A stretch of 64,000 nt of DNA, taken from positions 1-64,000 of the forward strand of contig CAYLIC010000005.1 of assembly GCA_964383815.1 (NCBI GenBank), written 5' to 3'. The first letter of the stretch is position 1. Every line of letters starts with the position of its first letter. Position numbers and translations under genes: made by a program. The notes beneath the pieces were generated by a model. It was not told the origin of the DNA. It saw only the letters and a program-made list of their open reading frames with translations, and made no database searches. This document shows positions 16,417 through 24,924 of this stretch, piece by piece. Source of the DNA: UBA11524 sp964383815. GTDB taxonomy: Bacteria; Bacillota; Clostridia; Christensenellales; Aristaeellaceae.

Positions 16417-17340
16417 TTACTTCCGCAGGGTAATCACCACATGGCGGTTGGGCTCGTCACCCTCGGAGTGGGTGTCCACGGCCTCATTGGCCTGCAGTGC
16501 GCTGTGGATAATCCGGCGCTCATAGGGGTTCATGGGCTCCAGGCTCACCTTGCGGCCGGTCTTCACGGCGCGGTTTGCCATGCGGTTGGCCAGGCGGATC
16601 AGGGTGTCCTCACGCTTGGCGCGGTAGTTTTCGGTGTCCAGGGTCACGCGGGTGTAGTTCTCCTGGCCACGGTTGATCTTCAGGCTGGTCAGGTACTGGA
16701 GGGCATCCAGGGTTTCACCGCGGCGGCCGATCAGAATGCCCAGGGTGTCACCGGTCATCTGGACGAACACGTTGCCCTCGGCATCGTTGCCCACGGCCAC
16801 GTCCACCTCAACGCCCATCAGGTGGGTCAGCTCCTTCAGGAAGGCCTGTGCCTTGCCGGCGGCGGAATCGGCCTGCACCTGGTCGTTTTCCAGCATGGTT
16901 ACCACAGGCTTCTCAATGGGCTTGGCAGGCGCCTTGGGCGGCAGAGGCTTCTTCTCCTCAGCGGGCTTTTCGGGCTTTTCGGCCTTGGGCTTGGGCTGGC
17001 GGGGAGCCTTGGGCTCCCTGGGCTCCTTCTTTTCGGGCGCGGGCTTCTTCTCGGCGGCGGGCCTGGGCTCCTTCTTTTCGGGCGCAGGCTTCTTCTCGGC
17101 AGGCTTGCGGGCAGGCTTTCTGGCGGGCTTTTCCTCCGCCAGCGCTGCCAGGGGATCCTCCTCCGGCTCCTTCACGGTCAGGCGCACCTTCGCCAGCCGG
17201 GAGCCAAACAGGCCAAACAGACCCTTGCTGCCCTCGTCCAGCACGTCCACGGTTACATCGCTGATGGAAACGCCCAGGGCCTCCAGGCCGGCGGCGATGG
17301 CTTCTTCAACAGTCTTGGCAGATGCTTCATAGGTGTTCAT
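16417..17340 (-). CDS. jag: Jag/KhpB RNA-binding protein (SpoIIIJ-associated)
   Basis: 307 aa. N-terminal Jag domain (TYEASAKTVEEAIAAGL, SKGLFGLFGSRLAKVRL), then a ~90-residue linker of Lys, Pro, Glu and Ala with imperfect PAPEKKEPR repeats, then a KH domain (GILIGRRGETLDALQYLTSL) and a C-terminal R3H domain (EPMNPYERRIIHSAL). With KhpA the family binds many RNAs and influences cell division and elongation. It directly follows yidC, the usual order. The start at 17340 has GGAGG 8 nt upstream. The linker is longer than usual and low in complexity. Confidence 0.93.
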   Translation of the reverse strand: MNTYEASAKTVEEAIAAGLEALGVSISDVTVDVLDEGSKGLFGLFGSRLAKVRLTVKEPEEDPLAALAEEKPARKPARKPAEKKPAPEKKEPRPAAEKKPAPEKKEPREPKAPRQPKPKAEKPEKPAEEKKPLPPKAPAKPIEKPVVTMLENDQVQADSAAGKAQAFLKELTHLMGVEVDVAVGNDAEGNVFVQMTGDTLGILIGRRGETLDALQYLTSLKINRGQENYTRVTLDTENYRAKREDTLIRLANRMANRAVKTGRKVSLEPMNPYERRIIHSALQANEAVDTHSEGDEPNRHVVITLRK

Positions 17341-17361
17341 TCCAGTATCCTCCATCCCAAA

Positions 17362-18378
17362 TTACTTCACTTTGCCTTCAACAGGCACGGCGCCGGCTTT
17401 CTTTTCCTTGCTGTCCAGATACTTGTTGATACCCCAGTTCTGGGCCATGGCAATCAGGTTGCTTGCCACCCAGTACAGGGCGAAGGCGGCGGTGTAGCTA
17501 AAGCACAGGTACAGGGTGAACAGGGGGAAGAACCACTTCATAAACTTGCCGGTGGAGGCCTGCTGCTGGCTGGCATCGGTCTGCGCAGGCTGCTGGGTCA
17601 TGCTGGACATGATGAACTGGCTGCTGGCAGACAGAATGGGCAGCAGGAACCAGCCGTTGAAGTTCTTCATCACGCTGACCTGGGTGATAATCAGGTTGAA
17701 ATCAAAGCCGGGCAGCTTGGACACATGCTCCACATAGCTGGGAGAGGCGGCCATGGTGTTGTAAATGGCCTGGATGCTCTCCTTCAGGCTGGTGCCGAAG
17801 GACTCGTAGTTCACCACAACGCCGCTGGCGGCCTGAATCCGCTCGGTCAGCAAGGCCACGGTGTCGGCGGGCAGCTCCTGCAGCACCTTCTGCCAGATGT
17901 CGGCAGGGATGACGTTCAGGCTGTTCAGGTCGGGCCAGGCAGCAGCAAAGGGGCTGTCGGGCATCCACAGGTTTTTAATCCACAGCCAGGATTCCAGCTG
18001 CGGCTCATTGCCCAGCACAATGTCGAAGGCCTGCTGCACCAGCTGCTCGTTGGACACCATGCGCATGGCGTTGAACATGGCGATGAGAATGGGGAAGGTG
18101 AGCAGCATGGGCAGGCAGGAGGACAGGGGGTTCACGCCCTCCTTCTTGTACAGCTCGGCCATTTTGGCGTTCAGCTTGTCCTTGTCGTTGGCGTACTTCT
18201 TCTGCAGGGCAGCCACCTGGGGCTGGATGCGGGTGGTTTTGCGCATGCCCACGCGGCTCTTGTAGTCAAAGGGCATCAGCACCAGCTTCACCAGCAGCGT
18301 AAACACGATGATGGACCAGCCGTAGTTGCCGAACAGGGTATTGATGCCATCCAGGATACCTTTGAGGAACTCGTTCAT
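17362..18378 (-). CDS. yidC: Membrane protein insertase YidC (Oxa1/SpoIIIJ family)
   Basis: 338 aa with five predicted helices: NYGWSIIVFTLLVKLVLMPF, the hydrophobic hairpin with QPQVAALQKKYANDKDKLNA between helices, LSSCLPMLLTFPILIAMF, WFLLPILSASSQFIMS and ALYWVASNLIAMAQN. An Arg in VGMRKTTRIQP region fits the hydrophilic groove. It inserts proteins into the cytoplasmic membrane, alone or with Sec. It sits between yidD and jag as in most Bacillota. A region of about 100 residues between helices 2 and 3 (residues ~125-225) is longer than in Bacillus SpoIIIJ. Confidence 0.95.
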   Translation of the reverse strand: MNEFLKGILDGINTLFGNYGWSIIVFTLLVKLVLMPFDYKSRVGMRKTTRIQPQVAALQKKYANDKDKLNAKMAELYKKEGVNPLSSCLPMLLTFPILIAMFNAMRMVSNEQLVQQAFDIVLGNEPQLESWLWIKNLWMPDSPFAAAWPDLNSLNVIPADIWQKVLQELPADTVALLTERIQAASGVVVNYESFGTSLKESIQAIYNTMAASPSYVEHVSKLPGFDFNLIITQVSVMKNFNGWFLLPILSASSQFIMSSMTQQPAQTDASQQQASTGKFMKWFFPLFTLYLCFSYTAAFALYWVASNLIAMAQNWGINKYLDSKEKKAGAVPVEGKVK

Positions 18379-18384
18379 GCGGTG

Positions 18385-18630
18385 TTACTCCCTCCTAAGG
18401 ATAAGGTTGGGGTCTTCCGGCACGGGGTCGTAACCGCCCTTGGCAAAGGGATTGCAGCGCAATACCCGGCGCAGCGCCATCCAACCACCCTTCCACGCGC
18501 CATAGCGCTCAATGGCCGTCATGGCATATTTGGAGCAGGTGGGAATGTAGCGGCAGCAGGGCCCGCCGCGCTTATGGGGGCTGATGGCCTGGCGGTAAAA
18601 CCGGATGAGAAACAGGAGCAGGCGTTTCAT
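18385..18630 (-). CDS. yidD: Membrane protein insertion efficiency factor YidD
   Basis: 81 aa. Family signature CRYIPTCSKYAMTAIERYGAWKG and CNPFAKGGYDPVP are clear, with an amphipathic N-terminal helix. It aids YidC-dependent insertion. Its ATG overlaps the TGA of rnpA by 4 nt (ATGA), so the two are translationally coupled. Confidence 0.95.
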   Translation of the reverse strand: MKRLLLFLIRFYRQAISPHKRGGPCCRYIPTCSKYAMTAIERYGAWKGGWMALRRVLRCNPFAKGGYDPVPEDPNLILRRE

Positions 18631-18971
18631 TGGGCGCGATTCCCTTCCTTAAAGGCATTGTGCTTCTTCAGCAGGTAGCCCACATCCCTTTGCAGGGACT
18701 GGAAGGTGGCCTTGGCGGCTGAGGGCCTGGCTACGATAACGTACAGGCCGTTTTTCACATCCCCCAAATGGGGCCGGAAGCATTCGCGCAGGCGGCGCTT
18801 GACCAGGTTGCGGGTCACCGCGTTGCCCACCTTCTTGCTGACGGAAAAACCAACCTGCAGCCCTCTGCCCTTGGCACAGAGCATGACCAGATCCCGACAG
18901 GCGACGCTCTTTCCGCGATGATAAACGTACTGGAACGCCTTGTTTTTTTGCAGCCGATAACGTCTTTCCAT
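18627..18971 (-). CDS. rnpA: Ribonuclease P protein component
   Basis: 114 aa. Starts MERRYRLQKNKAFQYVYHRG and holds the RNR-type motif VTRNLVKRRLRE and a VSKKVGNAV strand that bind the RNase P RNA and 5' leader. A longer reading starts 36 codons upstream, but AGAGG lies 9 nt before the ATG at 18971, and the family begins here. It lies between rpmH and yidD, the conserved order. Confidence 0.95.
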   Translation of the reverse strand: MERRYRLQKNKAFQYVYHRGKSVACRDLVMLCAKGRGLQVGFSVSKKVGNAVTRNLVKRRLRECFRPHLGDVKNGLYVIVARPSAAKATFQSLQRDVGYLLKKHNAFKEGNRAQ

Positions 18972-19091
18972 GCTTGACATCCTCTCACACGCGAAAGAAA
19001 ACCCAGGAAAATATGAGGAAAAGCCCGCCTTACGGCGCGAAACGCGCTGATGGCGGGCTTCATCCACAAGGCAGTGCAAGGGTGCGACCGA

Positions 19092-19226
19092 TCAGACGGT
19101 CAGCTCCTTGCGGCCACGGCGGCGGCGGGCAGCCAGCACGCGGCGGCCATTCTTGGTGGACATACGGGCACGGAAGCCGTGCACCTTGCTGCGCTGACGC
19201 TTCTTGGGCTGGTAGGTACGGAACAT
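19092..19226 (-). CDS. rpmH: 50S ribosomal protein L34
   Basis: 44 aa, too short for most ORF lists: MFRTYQPKKRQRSKVHGF, then RMSTKNGRRVLAARRRRGRKELTV. This is the normal L34 length and pattern, although the usual KRTxQP is FRTYQP. GAGGAGT precedes the ATG. It heads the rpmH-rnpA-yidD-yidC-jag operon behind a near-consensus promoter. Confidence 0.97.
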   Translation of the reverse strand: MFRTYQPKKRQRSKVHGFRARMSTKNGRRVLAARRRRGRKELTV

Positions 19227-19294
19227 GCTCAACACTCCTCACAAAGTTGGTGAAAATCGGACATACGCCCGAATTGCTACAAAACAGCCTTTAC

Positions 19295-19323
19295 AGTATA
19301 CCTGTTTTCGCTGGGGTTGTCAA
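19295..19323 (-). promoter_or_regulatory. rpmH operon promoter
   Basis: Minus strand TTGACA (+ 19318-19323), 17-nt spacer, TATACT (+ 19295-19300), about 70 nt before the rpmH start. Confidence 0.88.
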
Positions 19324-19351
19324 GCGTTTTCGCGCACTTTTGTCAGGCGGA

Positions 19352-19367
19352 GTTGTAGCGCTACAAC
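19352..19367. promoter_or_regulatory. Perfect 16-bp palindrome of LacI-operator type
   Basis: GTTGTAGC/GCTACAAC is fully self-complementary with a central CG, the usual form of LacI/GalR-family operators. It lies 28 bp upstream of the -35 of the rpmH promoter and about 95 bp downstream of trpS. No regulator gene is adjacent. Confidence 0.5.
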
Positions 19368-19424
19368 ACCTGCTGTGTGGCCGTGAGGCTCGCGGGGCAT
19401 TGCCGGTGCTGCAGCTTTTCCGAT

Positions 19425-19460
19425 AAGCATGGAGCAAGGCGAAAACCTTGCTCCATGCTT
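19425..19460 (-). terminator. Hairpin after trpS
   Basis: AAGCATGGAGCAAGG (19425-19439), loop cgaaaa, CCTTGCTCCATGCTT (19446-19460): a perfect 15-bp stem just past the trpS stop. No T-run follows on the minus strand, so it may stabilise or block without being a classic intrinsic terminator. Confidence 0.65.
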
Positions 19461-19462
19461 GC

Positions 19463-20479
19463 TTATCCGCGGGTGGCGAAGCCGACCTTCTTCTGTACCT
19501 TGCGCAGGGTTTTGTTGGCGAGATAGGTGGCGGTCCTGGCATTCTCGTCCAGGATGGATTGCAGGTAGGCCTTGTCGGCAATCAGCTTCTTATACTCGGC
19601 CTGCAGCGGCTCCAGGGCGGCAATCACGCAATCTGCCGTGCGGGTCTTCAGGGTGCCGTAGCCTTGGCCCGCCAGCTCGGCTGCCAGGCTATCGATGCTG
19701 CCTGCGCCCAGGGCGCTCATGATGGACAGCAGGTTGCTGACACCGGGCTTGTTTTCCGGGTCGTAGCGGATCTCCCCATCGCTGTCGGTCACGGCGCGCT
19801 TAATCTTCCGGCGGATGGTGTCCGGGTCGTCCAGGATGGCCACAAAGGTGTCCTCCGGGTCGGATTTGGACATTTTACGGGTGGGGTCTTGAAGGCTCAT
19901 GATTTTGCTGCCCACCTTGGGAATGTAAGGCTCGGGGATGGTGAACACATCGCCATACACGGCGTTGAACCGCTGGGCCACATCCCGGCAAAGCTCCAGG
20001 TGCTGTTTCTGGTCAACGCCTACGGGCACCATGTTGGTCTGAAACAGAAGAATGTCCGCAGCCATCAGCACCGGGTAGGTGAAAAGGCCTGCGTTGATGT
20101 TGTCGGCATGCTTGGCGGCCTTGTCCTTGTACTGGGTCATGCGGTTCAGTTCGCCCATGTAGGTAAAGCAGTTCAGTATCCAGCTCAGCTCCGCATGGCC
20201 GGAAACATGGCTCTGGCAGTAGATGAGGCTCTTCTTGGGGTCCAGGCCGCTGGCAATGTAGATGGCGGCAAGCTCCATGCAGCGGCGGCGCAGGTCAGCC
20301 GGGTTCTGGCGAACCGTGATGGCATGCATGTCCACAATGCAGTAGATGCAGTCGTAATCATCCTGCAAGAGGGAGAAATTCTTCAGCGCGCCGATGTAGT
20401 TGCCCAGGGTCAGCGTGCCGGAAGGCTGAATGCCGGAGAAAATGATGGGTTTCTTTTCGGGCTTGACAATCTCGGTCAT
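19463..20479 (-). CDS. trpS: Tryptophan-tRNA ligase
   Basis: 338 aa. Class I synthetase signatures: FSGIQPSGTLTLGNYIGAL (HIGH-equivalent), VPVGVDQKQHLEL and the KMSKSDP loop. It charges tRNA-Trp. Length fits the TrpRS-I group. GGAGG stands 7 nt before the ATG at 20479. The reading frame is open far upstream, but that part is the T-box leader. Expression is predicted to depend on uncharged tRNA-Trp. Confidence 0.96.
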   Translation of the reverse strand: MTEIVKPEKKPIIFSGIQPSGTLTLGNYIGALKNFSLLQDDYDCIYCIVDMHAITVRQNPADLRRRCMELAAIYIASGLDPKKSLIYCQSHVSGHAELSWILNCFTYMGELNRMTQYKDKAAKHADNINAGLFTYPVLMAADILLFQTNMVPVGVDQKQHLELCRDVAQRFNAVYGDVFTIPEPYIPKVGSKIMSLQDPTRKMSKSDPEDTFVAILDDPDTIRRKIKRAVTDSDGEIRYDPENKPGVSNLLSIMSALGAGSIDSLAAELAGQGYGTLKTRTADCVIAALEPLQAEYKKLIADKAYLQSILDENARTATYLANKTLRKVQKKVGFATRG

Positions 20480-20529
20480 GGGGGAAACCTCCTTTTCATT
20501 GGCTGATGGGCAAGGGGTACCCACAGGCC

Positions 20530-20771
20530 GAAAAAAATAACGCAGTCCATCCGTCCACGGGGACAGATGACTGCGGTGCCACCCCTGTTGCATGCGGAAA
20601 ACGCACGCCACTCTTTCCCTTTCACGGGGGAATCCGTCGCGGGATACTGGGGCAGATGCCCGTTCCCCCGCGCCCTCAGAGCTCCATGGCTGCGCGGCCT
20701 GCTGCCGGGCTTTCACCATCCCCGGTTCGCTTTGAGCGGCGTGTGCGCAGCGCCCTGCTCGTCCTCAGTTT
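20530..20771 (-). promoter_or_regulatory. T-box riboswitch (Trp) controlling trpS
   Basis: Minus-strand leader of ~240 nt. The T-box motif AGGGGTGGCACCGC lies at + 20574-20587. Just downstream is a terminator whose stem pairs + 20541-20556 with 20561-20575, followed by seven T. A stem I region contains GGGGATGGTGAAAGCCC. A candidate UGG (Trp) specifier lies at + 20684-20686, directly after GCGCAGCCA. Uncharged tRNA-Trp would favour the antiterminator. Confidence 0.9.
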
Positions 20772-20777
20772 AGGAAC

Positions 20778-20806
20778 ATTATAGCCCAATTTGTGCAAAT
20801 GTGCAA
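20778..20806 (-). promoter_or_regulatory. Promoter of the trpS T-box leader
   Basis: Minus strand TTGCAC (+ 20801-20806), 17-nt spacer, TATAAT (+ 20778-20783). Confidence 0.8.
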
Positions 20807-20868
20807 GGCTTTTCTTTTTCGGCACAGAGGAGTATAATGAACGAGTACAAATGACAAGGAGGATGCCC

Positions 20869-21630
20869 ATGAAGCTGATTCTCGTTCGCCATGCGGAGCC
20901 GGACTACAGCATTGATTCCCTGACGGAAAAGGGCCGCTGGGAGGCGGAGCTGCTCTCCCGCCGCCTGAGCAAGCTGGACAATGTGACAGCGTTTTACACA
21001 TCACCCCTGGGCCGGGCAAGAGATACGGCGTCCTACACCCTGGAAAAGGTGAACCGCCAGGCGGAGGTGCTGCCCTGGCTGGCGGAGTTCCGCGGGCATT
21101 GTGCTGACCTGGAAACGGGCAAGCTGCGCATTCCGTGGGACTTGAAGCCGCAGCTGTGGCTGCCCCGTCCCATGCTGCGGGACAGGGAGCACTGGATGGA
21201 TGATGAGATGATGCAGGGCGGCAACGTGGCGGAGATCTGGCAGGAAACCAAGGCCGGCCTGGATGCTCTGCTGGCCCGGCATGGGTATCATCGGCACAAC
21301 GGCCTGTACCTATGCGAAAACAATCAGGCGGATGCGCTGGTGCTGTTCTGCCACTTTGGCATTATGGCGGCGATGGTGGCCTACCTGACGGACATTTCTC
21401 CCGTGCTTCTGTGGCAAGGCTTCAGTGCCCAGCCATCCAGCGTGACCACGCTGATTACGGAGGAGCGGGTGAAGGGCCAGTGCGTGTTCCGCTGCATGCA
21501 GTTTGGGGACATCAGCCACCTGTATGCGGGCGGGGAGCGCTATTCCACGGCGGCGCTGTTCCCGGAGTGCTACACGGGCGTAGATTCCACCGATCCGCCG
21601 GAATGGAGCCAGCGCAAGGAACGCCCTTGA
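20869..21630 (+). CDS. Histidine phosphatase family protein (phosphoglycerate-mutase-like)
   Basis: 253 aa. N-terminal LVRHAEP holds the catalytic RHG-type motif (here RHA). FYTSPLGRARDTA supplies the second Arg, and LVLFCHFGIMAAMVAYL gives the second catalytic His. The family includes phosphoglycerate mutases and phosphatases of small metabolites; the substrate is unknown. AAGGAGG ends 6 nt before the ATG at 20869. It is transcribed away from trpS, and a TATAAT at 20833-20838 may be its own -10 box. Confidence 0.88.
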   Translation: MKLILVRHAEPDYSIDSLTEKGRWEAELLSRRLSKLDNVTAFYTSPLGRARDTASYTLEKVNRQAEVLPWLAEFRGHCADLETGKLRIPWDLKPQLWLPRPMLRDREHWMDDEMMQGGNVAEIWQETKAGLDALLARHGYHRHNGLYLCENNQADALVLFCHFGIMAAMVAYLTDISPVLLWQGFSAQPSSVTTLITEERVKGQCVFRCMQFGDISHLYAGGERYSTAALFPECYTGVDSTDPPEWSQRKERP

Positions 21631-21694
21631 CAAAGCGGCAGCGCAATACTATAGTAGAAACTGGTTTGACAATGAAGCGGGAGGCGAGGAACCA

Positions 21695-21967
21695 ATGACG
21701 AAGGCACTGATCTCCGTGACCGGCCTGGATGCCACTGGCATTATTGCCCGGGTGGCCACCAAGCTCAGCGAGATGAACATCAACATTCTGGACATTACGC
21801 AAACCATTCTGGGCGGGTACTTCACCATGATGATGGTGGTGGACCTGGACGGCGCCCACAAGGAGTTTGCCGCCATTGACGAGGAGCTCCAGTCCACCAG
21901 GGATGAGATGAACCTGGCAATCCATCTCCAGCGCATGGACATTTTCGATGCCATGCACAGAATATAA
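21695..21967 (+). CDS. ACT domain protein (UPF0237 family)
   Basis: 90 aa, essentially one ACT domain: ALISVTGLDATGIIARVATKLSEMNINILDITQTILGG. The family is related to the glycine-cleavage repressor GcvR and probably senses amino acids. It is nearly always next to the PFL-like gene, as here (42 nt downstream), so the two likely share a message. Function is unproven. Confidence 0.92.
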   Translation: MTKALISVTGLDATGIIARVATKLSEMNINILDITQTILGGYFTMMMVVDLDGAHKEFAAIDEELQSTRDEMNLAIHLQRMDIFDAMHRI

Positions 21968-22009
21968 CACGCCCGATGGATGCCCGATGAAAGAAAAAGG
22001 AGTTTTTCC

Positions 22010-23356
22010 ATGATTGAAACAGGTGAGATTCTCCAAACCATGCGGATGATTCAGGAGGAGAACTTCGACATTCGCACCATTACCCTGGGCATTAACCTGC
22101 TGGATTGCTCCGACCCGGACGGCGAGCGCTGCGGCCAGCGGGTGTACGACAAGATTTGCCGCGTGGCGAAGGATCTGGTGAAGACTGGCGAGGCCATTGA
22201 GCGGGAGCTGGGCATTCCCATTGTGAACAAGCGCATTTCCGTAACCCCGGTGAGCCTGATCTGCCAGGCCGACCCGCGGCCCATTGCCCGCTGGCTGGAC
22301 AAGGCTGCCGCCGAAATGGGCGTCAACTTCCTGGGCGGGTATTCCGCCCTGATGCACAAGGGTGCCACCCTGGCGGATGAGCGCCTGCTGGCCTCCATCC
22401 CCGAGGTAATGGCCACCACCAACCGGCTGTGCTCCTCGGTGAACGTGGGCTCCACCCGGGCAGGCATTAACATGAATGCTGTGCGGGAAATGGGCGAGAT
22501 TATCAAGGAAACCGCCCGCCTGACCGCCGCACAGGACTCCCTGGGCTGTGCCAAGCTGGTGGTGTTTGCCAATGCGGTGGAGGACAATCCCTTCATGGCG
22601 GGCGCCTTCTGCGGCGTGGGCGAGCCGGAGTGCGCCATTAACGTGGGCGTTTCCGGCCCCGGTGTGGTGAAGCGCGCCCTGGAGCAGGTGAAGGGACAGC
22701 CCTTCGACATGGTGGCGGAAACCATCAAGCGCACCGCGTTCAAGATTACCCGTGTGGGCCAGCTGGTGGCCCGGGAGGCCTCACAGCGGCTGAACATTCC
22801 CTTTGGCATTGTGGATTTGTCCCTGGCGCCCACACCGGCGAGAGGCGACTCGGTGGCGCACATCCTCACCGAAATGGGCCTGGACATGGCAGGCGCGCCC
22901 GGCACCACGGCGGCGCTGGCCCTGCTGAACGACGCCGTGAAGAAAGGCGGCGTGATGGCCTCCAACCATGTGGGAGGCCTGTCCGGCGCGTTTATTCCTG
23001 TTAGTGAGGATATTGGCATGATTGAGGCCGCAGCCTGCGGTGCGCTGACCCTGGAGAAGCTGGAGGCCATGACCTGCGTGTGCTCTGTGGGCCTGGACAT
23101 GATTGCCATCCCCGGCGATACCACCGCCGCAGCCATTTCCGGCATCATTGCGGATGAAGCCGCCATTGGCATGGTGAACAACAAGACCACCGCTGTTCGC
23201 GTTATCCCTGCCGCCGGCAAGAAGGCTGGCGACACGGTGGAGTTTGGCGGCCTGCTGGGCCATGCCCCGGTAATGCCCGTGAACACCTATGGCAACGAGG
23301 CCTTCATCGCCCGGGGCGGTCGCATCCCCGCGCCGCTGCACTCCCTGAGGAACTAA
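22010..23356 (+). CDS. PFL family protein (UPF0210/DUF711)
   Basis: 448 aa starting MIETGEILQTMRMIQEENFDIRTITLGINLLDC, typical of the family. Strongly conserved blocks include SSVNVGSTRAGINMNAV, GVGEPECAINVGVSGPGVVKRAL and SLAPTPARGDSVAHIL. It has the fold of anaerobic pyruvate formate-lyase relatives but no glycyl-radical motif, and its function is not known. AAGGAG stands 8 nt before the ATG at 22010. It pairs with the ACT-domain gene upstream. Confidence 0.93.
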   Translation: MIETGEILQTMRMIQEENFDIRTITLGINLLDCSDPDGERCGQRVYDKICRVAKDLVKTGEAIERELGIPIVNKRISVTPVSLICQADPRPIARWLDKAAAEMGVNFLGGYSALMHKGATLADERLLASIPEVMATTNRLCSSVNVGSTRAGINMNAVREMGEIIKETARLTAAQDSLGCAKLVVFANAVEDNPFMAGAFCGVGEPECAINVGVSGPGVVKRALEQVKGQPFDMVAETIKRTAFKITRVGQLVAREASQRLNIPFGIVDLSLAPTPARGDSVAHILTEMGLDMAGAPGTTAALALLNDAVKKGGVMASNHVGGLSGAFIPVSEDIGMIEAAACGALTLEKLEAMTCVCSVGLDMIAIPGDTTAAAISGIIADEAAIGMVNNKTTAVRVIPAAGKKAGDTVEFGGLLGHAPVMPVNTYGNEAFIARGGRIPAPLHSLRN

Positions 23357-23390
23357 GGCACACCAGCCGCGCTGCCCCTGAACCCTGCAA

Positions 23391-23419
23391 CCCCGCTCTT
23401 TGGTTTGGAGCGGGGTTTT
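23391..23419 (+). terminator. Terminator after the ACT-PFL pair
   Basis: CCCCGCTC (23391-23398), 9-nt loop, GAGCGGGG (23408-23415), then TTTT. Confidence 0.85.
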
Positions 23420-23429
23420 CTCTGCGCTA

Positions 23430-23520
23430 CGTGCCTCTGCTGGTATGGCGCACGAAACGTACCCCCGAAAGGGATTCTCAAGGGATGAGATCCCTTGGGC
23501 GGAGCGCAGAGGCAGCGCCT
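23430..23520. repeat. Modular hairpin repeat R2 (end of module A, module B)
   Basis: GGCGCACGAAACGTACC (end of module A), then GGGATTCTC and hairpin AAGGGAT-gag-ATCCCTT (23480-23496), then GGCGGAGCGCAGAGGCAGCGCC, perhaps an eroded C module. It lies between the PFL terminator and the obg promoter. Confidence 0.75.
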
Positions 23521-23568
23521 ATGCCCGTGCCTTCAACTTTGGGGGTTTTCTTCTGGGAAAATGCGTGG

Positions 23569-23574
23569 TATAAT
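23569..23574 (+). promoter_or_regulatory. -10 box of the obg promoter
   Basis: TATAAT at 23569-23574, with only a weak TTTTCT 17 nt upstream. Confidence 0.5.
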
Positions 23575-23647
23575 AAAAGGCAGGCCCATTGCAGGGCCGG
23601 GAATGCCTGCTGTGCCGGAGGCATTTCGTGTGAACAGGAGGTTTCCC

Positions 23648-24916
23648 ATGCCGAATTTCGTAGATCATGTTAAGATAACCGCCAAGGCTGGCAATGGTGG
23701 CAACGGCAGCATGTCCTTCCACCGGGAGAAGTACGTTCTCAATGGTGGCCCGGATGGCGGCGATGGCGGCAACGGCGGCGATGTGCTGCTCTTTGCCGAC
23801 CCCAATATGCACACGCTGCTGGACTTCCGCTTTCGCAGCAAGTACACCGCCGAAAACGGTGAGGACGGCGCAGCGGGCCGCTGCACAGGCCGCCGGGGTG
23901 AAAGCCTGACCATCAAGGTGCCCGTGGGCACAGTTGTCCGGGATGAGGACAGCGGCCGGGTGGTGGCGGACATGGACAAACCCGGCGAAACCCGCCGCCT
24001 GCTGCGCGGCGGCAAGGGCGGCTGGGGCAATGTGCACTTTGCCACACCCACCCGCCAGGCGCCCAATTTTGCCAAGCCCGGCGTGAAGACCGAGGTGCAC
24101 ACCTTCCGCCTGGAGCTGAAAACCATTGCGGATGTGGGCCTGGTGGGCTACCCCAATGTGGGCAAGAGCAGCATTCTCTCCGTTGTCACCAGCGCCAAGC
24201 CGAAGATTGGCAACTACCACTTCACCACCCTGACGCCTAACCTGGGCATTTTCCGCCGCCACGGCAAGGACATTGTGCTGGCGGATATTCCCGGCCTGGT
24301 GGAGGGTGCAGCGGATGGCGTGGGCCTGGGGCATGACTTCCTCCGCCATGTGGAGCGCACCCGCCTGCTGCTGCATGTGGTGGACATTTCCGGCTCCGAG
24401 GGCCGGGACCCCATGGAGGATTTCGACCAGATTAACCATGAGCTGCGCAACTATGGCGAGCTGGCGGACAGGCCGCAGATTATTGTGTGCAACAAAATGG
24501 ATCTGACCGATGCGGACGAATATCTGGAGATGTTCCGGGAGCATGTGGAGGGTACCGGCTATCCCATTTTCCCCGTCAGCGCCGCCACGCGCCAAGGCTT
24601 TGATGCCCTGCTGGACGCCGTTGCCGATACCCTGGAAACCCTGCCGCCCATTGTGCACTTTGAGGAGGAAATCGAGCTGGATGATGCCATCAAGCCCGGT
24701 ACCTTCGAGATTGCCCGGGACGGCGCGGTGTATGAGGTGGTGGGCTCCGCCATGGAGCGCCTGCTGGACAGCGTGAACTTTGACGATGAGGAGTCCATGA
24801 ACTGGTTCCACCGCACCCTGCGCCGCTGGGGTGTGATCGACGCCCTCCGCGCCGCCGGCGCCAAGGAAGGCGACACTGTTCGCATTATCGACATGGAATT
24901 TGACTTCATTGAGTGA
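23648..24916 (+). CDS. obg: GTPase Obg (ribosome assembly)
   Basis: 422 aa. Glycine-rich Obg fold at 1-158 (GGNGGDVLLFA, RGGKGGWGN), then a G domain with GYPNVGKSS (G1), DIPGL (G3), NKMD (G4) and VSAATR (G5), then the C-terminal OCT domain ending WGVIDALRAAGAKEGDTVRI. It takes part in late 50S assembly and stress responses. AGGAGG precedes the ATG at 23648; upstream in-frame codons lack a start signal. It is flanked on both sides by modular hairpin repeats. Confidence 0.97.
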   Translation: MPNFVDHVKITAKAGNGGNGSMSFHREKYVLNGGPDGGDGGNGGDVLLFADPNMHTLLDFRFRSKYTAENGEDGAAGRCTGRRGESLTIKVPVGTVVRDEDSGRVVADMDKPGETRRLLRGGKGGWGNVHFATPTRQAPNFAKPGVKTEVHTFRLELKTIADVGLVGYPNVGKSSILSVVTSAKPKIGNYHFTTLTPNLGIFRRHGKDIVLADIPGLVEGAADGVGLGHDFLRHVERTRLLLHVVDISGSEGRDPMEDFDQINHELRNYGELADRPQIIVCNKMDLTDADEYLEMFREHVEGTGYPIFPVSAATRQGFDALLDAVADTLETLPPIVHFEEEIELDDAIKPGTFEIARDGAVYEVVGSAMERLLDSVNFDDEESMNWFHRTLRRWGVIDALRAAGAKEGDTVRIIDMEFDFIE

Positions 24917-24924
24917 CCAACGGG

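Noticed and set aside
16360..18678. Long plus-strand reading frame (772 codons) opposite jag, yidC and yidD
   Set aside because: It is antisense to three well-recognised genes, is composed of low-complexity Leu/Gly/His stretches caused by codon bias, and has no ribosome-binding site.
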